Assembly (NCBI GenBank): GCA_019247135.1
Contig: JAFAPL010000724.1
Location: 1-5,301, forward strand
DNA: 5,301 bases
Direction of reading: 5' to 3'
DNA from: Chloroflexota bacterium
GTDB taxonomy: Bacteria > Chloroflexota > UBA6077 > CF-72
Both the position numbers and the translations under genes were made by a program. The notes below the pieces were generated by a model. The model was not told where the DNA came from and searched no databases. It saw only the letters and a program-made list of their open reading frames with translations. The stretch's first letter is position 1. Each line of letters begins with the position of its first letter. Shown in pieces: positions 1 through 4,956 of the stretch.

Positions 1-301
1 GGTCCGTCGGCGGTCCGAAGGTCAGCTTCGAGTCGATCGGCTGAAAGCCGATCTGGCTGGCCTGCTCGAGCAGGCTAGGCTTCGGGCTCGCGGCTTGCGC
101 ACTGGAGGGCGCGGCGCTGGCCGCCGCCACGGCGGCCACGGCCTGCACTACGCCCTGCGGGCCATCAGTCGTGGATTCGCGCGCGTAAGCCGCCGTGCTG
201 GCGGCCAGCAGCCCTGTCCCGGTGGCCGCGCCCACGATCAACAGCATCCGCCGTCGCGTGAAGCGGGCAGTAGTCCAACTCGATGTGCGGCTCTGGTCCA
301 T
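1..301 (-). CDS. Tat-exported protein, N-terminal fragment (runs off left end)
   Basis: The minus-strand frame is open from ATG at 301 to the window edge, giving 100 residues. It begins with a polar n-region, then a twin-arginine motif T-R-R-R-M-L-L (residues 15-21), a hydrophobic stretch (about 19-38) and an A-Y-A site (38-40) suited to signal peptidase I. This is a Tat-type export signal, so the mature protein should fold in the cytoplasm and act outside the membrane. An Ala-rich linker (about 51-75) follows, then the sequence QIGFQPIDSKLTFGPPTD. A GAGG sits nine bases before the ATG; the internal ATG at codon 19 would lose the arginines, so the upstream start is preferred. The catalytic part lies outside the window. 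The G-F-x-P-I stretch after the linker faintly recalls PhoX/DUF839-type phosphatases, but this is a guess. The gene is divergent from the STAND regulator. Confidence 0.75.
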   Translation of the reverse strand, partial: MDQSRTSSWTTARFTRRRMLLIVGAATGTGLLAASTAAYARESTTDGPQGVVQAVAAVAAASAAPSSAQAASPKPSLLEQASQIGFQPIDSKLTFGPPTD

Positions 302-498
302 CGCTGCCAGCCTCGCGCCGGCGCGGCCGCCGCGCCACCCACACTGCTACGCGTTTCCTCCGGCAGTACGGAAGTGTGGGGTAAACGTCGGAGTTTTATG
401 CCTGGCGGATGGCCTGCGCGAGCTGATGCACTCGGCGAATGCCGAGCCACAGCGGTGGCCGAGGCGCGGAGGGGTGCCGCCGGACGGTCCAGCGCGGA

Positions 499-517
499 CC
501 GCAGTGCTAGACTGCGG
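499..517. promoter_or_regulatory. Perfect 7-bp dyad overlapping the candidate -10 (possible operator)
   Basis: CCGCAGT-gctag-ACTGCGG is a perfect inverted repeat with a 5-base spacer. It spans the whole candidate -10 element and ends about 20 bp before the start codon of an HTH-containing protein. A dimeric HTH regulator bound here would block RNA polymerase, so autoregulation is a natural hypothesis. There is no T-run after it, so a terminator role is unlikely. The dyad is visible directly; the operator role is inference. Confidence 0.4.
505..513 (+). promoter_or_regulatory. Candidate extended -10 promoter for the STAND regulator gene
   Basis: TGC-TAGACT matches an extended -10 element (TGn followed by TAnnnT). 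No good -35 lies at 17 bp, which is tolerable for extended -10 promoters. Transcription would start near 520, just before the GGGAG (521-525) upstream of the ATG at 538, giving a very short leader. The same pattern, GTGCTAnnCT, occurs before the aldolase gene. It is assigned by pattern only. Confidence 0.4.
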
Positions 518-537
518 CACGGGAGCACGCGAACCGG

Positions 538-3105
538 ATGGTCGGCGACGCGCACCCGACCGAACGGGCCAATACCGATGATGCCCGCCCCGCGACCGGC
601 CGGCGGGACGAGCAGTTGGCCTTCGGCCCGATGCTGCGGCGGCTGCGCACGCAGGCGTGCCTGACCCAGGAGGTCCTGGCCGAGCGCGGCGGGGTGAGCG
701 TGGCCACCATTGCGGCGCTCGAGGAGGGTCGGCGGCGGCGGCCGTACCCCAGCACTGTGGCGGCGCTGGCCGGCGCGCTGCGCCTGTCTGGCAACGAACG
801 CGCGCTGCTGGTTCGCGCCGCGCAAGCGACGCCGGCGCAGACCGCGGGCGCCACGCTGCCACCGGACCCACCCCGCCCGGTCGTGCTGCCCAGCCCGCTG
901 ACCCCGCTCATTGGCCGGGAGGCCGAACTCGCCCGGGTCAGCGCCCTGCTCGACCCGACGGGCAGGGCAACACACCTGCTGACACTGCTCGGCCCCGGCG
1001 GGGTGGGCAAGACCCGCCTGGCGCTCTCAGTCGCGGCCGGCCTGGTGGGCGGCTACTCCGACGGCGTCGTATTTGTCGACCTGGCCCCGCTGCACGATCA
1101 CCGCCTGGTGGGGGCCACCATCGCCCGCGCGCTCGGGGTGCGGGAGGTGGGTGGGCAGAGCGCCCGCGAGCTGCTGCTTGAGCACCTGCGCGCGCGGCAG
1201 CTGCTGCTGGTGCTGGACAATTTCGAGCACCTGCTGGGTGCTGCGCCGCTGCTCGCCGAGCTGTTGCAGGCCTGCCCGCGGCTGGCGCTGCTCGTGACCA
1301 GCCGCTCCGCCGTGCGGCTGCGCGGCGAGCGCCGCCTGGCCGTAGCGCCGCTCGAGACGGCAGCTCCGGAGCAGCCGCTGGCGGCCATCGCCCGCGCGCC
1401 GGCGGTGCAGCTGTTCGTTGAACGGGCGCAAGCGATCCTATCCGCGTTCGAGCTGACCGCGGCCAACGCCAGCGATGTCGCGCGCATCTGCCGCCACCTG
1501 GACGGTCTGCCGCTGGCCATCGAGCTCGCGGCGGCGCGGGTGGGGCTGCTGGAGCCCGGCGCCCTGTTGGGGCGGCTCGAGCGACGCCTGGCCGGCCTGA
1601 CCAGTGCCGGTCCCGACGTTCCCGAGCGCCAGCGGACCTTACGCAGCACGCTCACCTGGAGCTACGACCTGCTCAGCCCGCCCGAGCAAGCCCTGTTCCG
1701 TCGTCTCGGCGTGTTTGCCGGCGGCTGGACGCTGGATGCCGCCGAGGCCGTCTGCGCGGACGGCGCCCCGGCCGGCGCCAATGGACTCCTCGCGGGCGAG
1801 TTGCTCGATGCCGTGCAGGGTTTGCTGGACAGCAGCCTGGTGCGCCGCATGGACGACGGCGACGGTGAACCGCGCTTCGGCATGCTCGCAACGCTGCGCG
1901 AGTACGCGGAGGAGCAGCTGTCGGCCAGCGGCGAAGGCGAGGCCACCTTTGAGCGCCTGCGCAACTGGGCCCTGGCGCTGGTCGAGCGGGTCGCGCCAGA
2001 GTGGATCAACCCGGCCCAGGTGGAGCAATTGGATCGTGAGCAGGACAACCTTCGGGTTGCACTGGGCTGGACGATCCAGCGGGCCGACGTTGAGTCCGCA
2101 CTGCGCCTGGGGATCGGCGCCTCGGCGCTGTGGTACGTGCGCGGGCGCTACGCCGAGGGGCGCGCCTGGCTGGCCGAGATCCTACGGCTCCCATCTGGCG
2201 CGGCGCAGACTGCACTCCGTGTCCGCGCGCTGGCCCATGCAGGCCACCTGGCGTGCTGCGAGGGCGACCTGGATGCGGGCGAGGCGCTGCTGCGCGGAGC
2301 GGAGAGCGCAGCCGAGGCGGCCGGCGAGGGGCCGGAATTCTGGCTTGTCATGCACTTCCTTGGCAATATCGCCCGTGTCCGCGGCGATCTGGCCCAGGCG
2401 GAAGACCTGTACAGGCGCGCGCTCGGGATCGCGCGTCAGACGCGGCACCCGGGCCGGGAGATCCTGAGCGGGGCACTGCTGGCTATGGTGCGGTTCGAGC
2501 GGGAGGACGTGGCTGGCGCCCGTGCCCTGGTCGCCGAGGTGCTGGCGGCCTGTGCGGTGCACGGCGGCCATCCGCATGCACGGGCCTGGGTCCTGTCGGT
2601 AGGCGGCCGCGTCGCGGCGCAGATGGGCGACTATGCGAGCGCGCAGCGAGACTTCGAGGAGTCGCTGCAGGTGATGCGCGCCGTGGGCAGCCAGCAAGGG
2701 GTGGTCTTTGGCCATCTCTATCTGGGGCACGTCGCACTGGATCGCGGCGACCCGGCCGAGGCGGCAACCCACTTTCGGGAGGTGCTGACCGTGGCACAGG
2801 CCACGCGTGACGAGCCGATGCTCGCGCGCGGCCTGGAAGGGGTAGCGCGGCTGCTGCTGCCGACCGAGCCGCAGCGCGGGTGCGGCCTGGTCGCCGCGGC
2901 GGGTGCCCTGCGACAGCGCCTCGGGCTCCCGCTCGCCCGAGATGACCGCGAGGGTCTGGAGCGGTGGCTGCCTGAGTCCCACTCGGCGAGCGGCTCGCCG
3001 CCCGGACAACTCCCGCGGGCTGTCTCGCCGACCGCGCTCGCCGTCGCCGATGCCCTGGACGCGTGCGCCACGGCGGCGCACCGACCAACGCTGGCGCCGG
3101 CCTGA
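538..3105 (+). CDS. XRE-HTH / STAND (NB-ARC-like) ATPase / TPR transcriptional regulator
   Basis: This 855-residue protein has three parts. A Cro/C1 (XRE) helix-turn-helix lies at about 28-95 (FGPMLRRLRTQACLTQ, then VSVATIAALEEG), including the typical R-R-P-Y-P-S-T-V-A-A-L-A segment. A STAND-type NTPase follows, with entry motif PLIGRE (123-128), Walker A GPGGVGKT (152-159), Walker B LLLVLDNFEHL (222-232), the T-S-R sensor (254-256), GLPLAIELAA (323-332) and the winged-helix segment LRSTLTWSYDLL (368-379). About 350 residues of helical, TPR-like repeats (about 500-800) then end in a short variable tail. Proteins of this build are signal-sensing switches: the repeats bind a ligand or partner, the ATPase oligomerises, and the HTH acts on DNA. 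Neither signal nor target can be read here. The ATG at 538 is needed to keep the whole HTH; GGGAG lies 12 bases upstream, slightly far. The next in-frame ATG (631) would cut into the HTH. All ATPase motifs look intact. Confidence 0.93.
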   Translation: MVGDAHPTERANTDDARPATGRRDEQLAFGPMLRRLRTQACLTQEVLAERGGVSVATIAALEEGRRRRPYPSTVAALAGALRLSGNERALLVRAAQATPAQTAGATLPPDPPRPVVLPSPLTPLIGREAELARVSALLDPTGRATHLLTLLGPGGVGKTRLALSVAAGLVGGYSDGVVFVDLAPLHDHRLVGATIARALGVREVGGQSARELLLEHLRARQLLLVLDNFEHLLGAAPLLAELLQACPRLALLVTSRSAVRLRGERRLAVAPLETAAPEQPLAAIARAPAVQLFVERAQAILSAFELTAANASDVARICRHLDGLPLAIELAAARVGLLEPGALLGRLERRLAGLTSAGPDVPERQRTLRSTLTWSYDLLSPPEQALFRRLGVFAGGWTLDAAEAVCADGAPAGANGLLAGELLDAVQGLLDSSLVRRMDDGDGEPRFGMLATLREYAEEQLSASGEGEATFERLRNWALALVERVAPEWINPAQVEQLDREQDNLRVALGWTIQRADVESALRLGIGASALWYVRGRYAEGRAWLAEILRLPSGAAQTALRVRALAHAGHLACCEGDLDAGEALLRGAESAAEAAGEGPEFWLVMHFLGNIARVRGDLAQAEDLYRRALGIARQTRHPGREILSGALLAMVRFEREDVAGARALVAEVLAACAVHGGHPHARAWVLSVGGRVAAQMGDYASAQRDFEESLQVMRAVGSQQGVVFGHLYLGHVALDRGDPAEAATHFREVLTVAQATRDEPMLARGLEGVARLLLPTEPQRGCGLVAAAGALRQRLGLPLARDDREGLERWLPESHSASGSPPGQLPRAVSPTALAVADALDACATAAHRPTLAPA

Positions 3106-3403
3106 GTCACGCGCTGCATCTGCCATGACAACTGCGCCAGCTGCTCGACCCCTTGCCTCATCCTCAGCATCGGTGTCGTGCGCCAGCAGCAGCCGCGGGC
3201 AGCCCAGTAGATCACGCGCGCGGCCACCCGATCAGGGCGCCTCGATTGCTATCGCAATGCCGACACAGTGCCAGCGCGCAGCTCGCCTTCACAAGGTCCG
3301 GCCGGGCGGCGCGATGGACACCCCGTCCAGTCCGGCCCCGTCGGGTGGTGGTACCGGTGCTGGACTAGCGCGCAGCCGTGCCCGTTCGCGTCGCGCGCCT
3401 CGT
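3106..3403. other. Gene-free region between convergent STAND and aldolase genes
   Basis: These 298 bp lie between two convergent genes. I find no convincing protein: the open frames here are extensions of antisense shadows with no family motifs. Small structures are a 5-bp inverted repeat ATTGC-tatc-GCAAT (3245-3258), an 8-bp direct repeat GTCCGGCC (3296-3303 and 3330-3337), and a GCGCGC pair (3368-3373 and 3393-3398). The last could form a long-loop hairpin just past the aldolase stop. No hairpin followed by a T-run is present, so termination for both genes is probably Rho-dependent or lies in a weak structure. Confidence 0.5.
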
Positions 3404-4087
3404 TCAGCGGCCGAGCGGTTCGGGCGACACGCCGAAGGCGACGGCACGCTGCAGCGCGGCCGCGCGCAGCTCGGGCTCGATCACCGTCGGCCCGCCGACG
3501 GCCATCGCATGTATCGCATCCTGCGCGGCCTCCTCGACGATGCTGCCGATCTGCACGGCCTCGGCTGGGGTGCGGTGGAACACCAGCACGCCGTGGTTGG
3601 CCAGCAGGACCGCGCACCCGCCGCCCGCGATCGCGGCCCGGATGTTCGCCACCGCCTGGGCCGAGCCGCGCGGGCCATAGGCCGCGACCGGCACACCGTC
3701 GGGCAGGCCGAACATGGCCAGCGCCTCGATCCAGCATTCGATCGGCCGCCGCGCGACGGCGAAGGCGGTCGCGTACGGCGAATGGGTGTGGATGACACAC
3801 CCGGACTCGGGCTGATCGGCGTAAATGGCGGTGTGCATGTCGATGACGGCCTTCTGGATCGGCGGGACATCGCCCGCCACAATCGCGCCGTCGAGGCGCA
3901 CCCGCGCGACCCGGTCCGCGGTCAGCCCGTGCAGCGTGGGCGCGGCGGTGAACAGCATCTCGGGCGCGTCCGGAACGCGGATGCTCACGTTGCCGTGGCC
4001 GTTGGCCGAGATAGCGCCGCTGGCGACCACGGCGGCGGCCGTTTCGGCGACCTGGTCGGCGAGCTTTCTGTAGCGATCGTCCAGCAT
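3404..4087 (-). CDS. Class II aldolase/adducin-family protein, metal-binding
   Basis: This 227-residue protein is close to the usual length of the fuculose-phosphate aldolase/ribulose-phosphate epimerase superfamily. It shows the phosphate-loop-like segment NGHGNVSIR (29-37), H-T-H at 100-102 in VIHTHSPYATAFA, and a third histidine at 165 in LLANHGVLVF. These three histidines are the expected divalent-metal (usually zinc) ligands. In FucA the catalytic Glu, and in the 4-epimerase an Asp, sit four residues before the conserved His of 'xHxAxY'. Here that His is H85 and the position holds V81, within PPIQKAVIDMHTAIY. The reaction is therefore uncertain: aldolase, decarboxylase-like or other metal-dependent lyase. 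The start at 4087 matches the family N-terminus; the frame stays open upstream, but that stretch overlaps the divergent small gene and is not family-like. A GAG lies just upstream of the ATG, so the ribosome site is weak. Confidence 0.9.
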   Translation of the reverse strand: MLDDRYRKLADQVAETAAAVVASGAISANGHGNVSIRVPDAPEMLFTAAPTLHGLTADRVARVRLDGAIVAGDVPPIQKAVIDMHTAIYADQPESGCVIHTHSPYATAFAVARRPIECWIEALAMFGLPDGVPVAAYGPRGSAQAVANIRAAIAGGGCAVLLANHGVLVFHRTPAEAVQIGSIVEEAAQDAIHAMAVGGPTVIEPELRAAALQRAVAFGVSPEPLGR

Positions 4088-4113
4088 GCTGCTCTGAGCC
4101 GTTGAGTGCGGCC

Positions 4114-4122
4114 AGGATAGCA
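4114..4122 (-). promoter_or_regulatory. Candidate extended -10 promoter for the aldolase-family gene
   Basis: On the minus strand TGC-TATCCT fits an extended -10 element, and it ends 26 bp before the ATG at 4087. That predicts a short leader of about 20 nt. No good -35 is present; the upstream spacer is instead a run of G tracts (minus strand of 4123-4145). It shares GTGCTAnnCT with the candidate promoter of the STAND gene. Confidence 0.4.
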
Positions 4123-4145
4123 CCGCCCCGAGCCCCCGGGCCCCG

Positions 4146-4151
4146 TTTACA
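4146..4151 (+). promoter_or_regulatory. Possible -35 element for the small Cys-protein gene
   Basis: TTTACA matches five of six bases of the TTGACA consensus. A hexamer at the usual spacing (around 4169-4175) is a poor -10. If it is used, the transcript would begin near 4181, directly at the hairpin that covers the ribosome binding site. This is a weak call. Confidence 0.2.
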
Positions 4152-4182
4152 ACTTTCGCTGGGCACGCCGATTGCGCCTCCC

Positions 4183-4207
4183 ACCTTCGCGAACTCTTCG
4201 CGGAGGT
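4183..4207 (+). promoter_or_regulatory. 5'-UTR hairpin that sequesters the Shine-Dalgarno of the small Cys protein
   Basis: The left arm ACCTTCGCGAA (4183-4193) pairs with the right arm TTCGCGGAGGT (4197-4207) around a CTC loop. That gives 11 base pairs, ten Watson-Crick and one U-G wobble (4187 with 4203). The perfect ribosome binding site GGAGGT (4202-4207) lies wholly in the right arm, 10 bases before the ATG at 4218. When folded, the mRNA would hide its ribosome site. That geometry is used by RNA thermometers, riboswitch expression platforms and protein- or sRNA-controlled leaders. The pairing is seen directly; regulation is inference. The same dyad could instead be a DNA operator, since TTCGCG recurs with an 11-bp period. 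Confidence 0.55.
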
Positions 4208-4217
4208 AGTTGCACAC

Positions 4218-4388
4218 ATGTGTCTGAATTGCGGTTGTGGCGAGCCAAGCGAGCGGCACAAGCCCGGCGACATCATCCTCGACGACCTCAAACGTGCTGC
4301 CCAGAACCACAACATGGAACCTGAGCAGGCCGCCGACAACATCCATTCAGCCGCCAAGAAGCTGAAGGAAGAAGGCACGATCAACTGA
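4218..4388 (+). CDS. Small conserved-type protein with N-terminal CxxCxC (MCLNCGCG)
   Basis: This 56-residue protein starts MCLNCGCGEPSERHKPGD and ends in a charged, helical segment (DDLKRAAQNHNM, then EEGTIN). Cysteines at 2, 5 and 7 form a compact C-x-x-C-x-C that could bind a metal or be redox active; histidines at 14 and 29 might help. The middle and C-terminal part looks like two amphipathic helices. From memory, tiny proteins starting MCLxCGCG occur in Actinomycetota and Chloroflexota without known function; I cannot check this here. A textbook GGAGGT with 10-base spacing supports the start, and lysine-rich, less biased codon use separates it from the GC-rich shadows. It is divergent from the aldolase and 67 bp before tspO on the same strand, so the two could share a transcript. 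Confidence 0.82.
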   Translation: MCLNCGCGEPSERHKPGDIILDDLKRAAQNHNMEPEQAADNIHSAAKKLKEEGTIN

Positions 4389-4404
4389 TCGGACTGCTTT
4401 GCCT

Positions 4405-4434
4405 GAGCGCGGCCGCCGACCCGCGGCCGCTCTC
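4405..4434 (+). other. Strong GC hairpin between the small Cys-protein gene and tspO
   Basis: Two copies of the palindrome GCGGCCGC (4409-4416 and 4423-4430) can pair as an 8-bp all-GC stem around a 6-base loop. GAG/CTC extends it across one mismatch. It starts 17 nt after the upstream stop and ends before the tspO ribosome site. With no T-run after it, it is not a classical terminator. It may act as an attenuator, an mRNA-stability element or a Rho-assisted stop. Confidence 0.45.
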
Positions 4435-4455
4435 GAACCGGCGGAGCGGGCACTG

Positions 4456-4944
4456 ATGCAGTCTTTGCGACGCCGGCAGCTCAACTGGCTGGCCGGATTT
4501 TTGCTGGCCAGCTACGCCGCGGCCGGCCTGGGCAGCCTCTTCACCTTGCCTGCCCTGGAGGGCTGGTATCGCCATCTGCGCAAGCCCGGCTGGACCCCGC
4601 CCGACCGCGTCTTCGGTCCCGTCTGGACCGTCCTGTACACGCAAATCGCCCTTTCGGCGTGGCTTGCACGCAGGGCTGCGCGAAACGAGCAAAGCAGCCG
4701 CCCAGCCCTGTTCGCATGGTGCGCGCAGCTCGCGCTGAGCCTCGCGTGGAGTGGCGCCTTCTTCGGTCGCCGCAGCCCCGCCGCCGGCCTGTTCGTGATC
4801 GGCGCGCTCTGGATCGCAATAGTCGCGACCCTTGCGCTCGCGGCTCGCCTCAGCCGTGCGTCCGCCGCGCTGCTCGTGCCCTACCTGGCATGGACGAGCT
4901 TTGCTGCCGCCCTCAACTGGCGGATCTGGCGACTCAACCGCTGA
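4456..4944 (+). CDS. tspO: TspO/MBR family integral membrane protein
   Basis: This 162-residue protein has the usual TspO length of about 150-170. Five hydrophobic segments can be placed at roughly 10-30, 52-71, 84-103, 109-130 and 136-156. Family signatures are present: RKPGWTPPDRVFGPVWTVLY (42-61), AWSGAFFGRRSP (97-108) and PYLAWTSFAAALNWRIWRLN (142-161). TspO proteins bind porphyrins, heme and cholesterol-like ligands in the membrane, and are tied to tetrapyrrole and oxidative-stress handling. The position usually Asn before the WS motif (L-N-x-x-W-S) is Ser here. I chose ATG at 4456 because GGAG (4443-4446) lies nine bases upstream and the protein then starts near the first membrane segment; a TTG at 4399 is in frame but adds 19 unlikely residues. 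It converges with the acetyltransferase gene, with a 12-bp gap. Confidence 0.92.
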   Translation: MQSLRRRQLNWLAGFLLASYAAAGLGSLFTLPALEGWYRHLRKPGWTPPDRVFGPVWTVLYTQIALSAWLARRAARNEQSSRPALFAWCAQLALSLAWSGAFFGRRSPAAGLFVIGALWIAIVATLALAARLSRASAALLVPYLAWTSFAAALNWRIWRLNR

Positions 4945-4956
4945 ACCCGGCCCTTC

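Larger units (their letters stand above)
302..537. other. Divergent intergenic region between Tat-protein and STAND regulator genes
   Basis: This 236-bp region separates two divergently transcribed starts and should hold both promoters. It contains a relatively AT-rich patch (about 381-400), which on the minus strand reads CATAAA and might serve as a poor -10 for the exported-protein gene; I see no matching -35. It also contains a 6-bp-arm inverted repeat, CTCGGC-gaat-GCCGAG (431-446), and the dyad/promoter described separately. Frames open across it on both strands show no recognisable protein and look like GC-rich shadows. Confidence 0.6.

Noticed and set aside
238..975. 245-codon minus-strand frame over the start of the STAND gene
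   Set aside because: It overlaps the HTH and ATPase coding region and the divergent promoter; the translation has no recognisable domain.
3106..3403. Mobile-element remnant or small RNA in the gene-free gap
   Set aside because: I see no transposase-like frame, no terminal inverted repeats, no target duplication and no promoter-plus-terminator pair. The short repeats are within what GC-rich sequence gives by chance.
2903..4105. 400-codon open frame on the plus strand across the STAND end, the gap and the aldolase
   Set aside because: It is antisense to the well-supported aldolase and overlaps the STAND 3' end. The translation is Arg/Ala/Gly-rich with no family motifs, as expected for a shadow in GC-rich DNA.
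4123..4145. G-quadruplex on the minus strand upstream of the aldolase gene
   Set aside because: Three G tracts of four or five bases are present, but the fourth is only GG, and the intervening C runs favour hairpins. It does not meet the usual four-tract rule.
4188..4202. LexA/SOS box in the dyad before the small Cys-protein gene
   Set aside because: The CGAA-ctc-TTCG core does not match the CGAAC-N4-GTTCG spacing, and no damage-response gene is nearby.
3249..4346. 365-codon minus-strand frame over the aldolase region
   Set aside because: It is in a different frame from the aldolase, which carries the HTH, NHG and NGHGN motifs. This frame has low-complexity Arg/Gly/Ala sequence only.
4088..4453. 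N-terminal extension of the aldolase up to 4453
   Set aside because: The extra 122 codons are antisense to the 56-aa gene and its SD, have no aldolase-like sequence, and would give a protein far longer than the family norm.
4399..4455. TTG start for tspO at 4399
   Set aside because: It lacks a ribosome site and would put the strong hairpin inside the coding region. ATG at 4456 has GGAG at good spacing and gives the normal TspO length.
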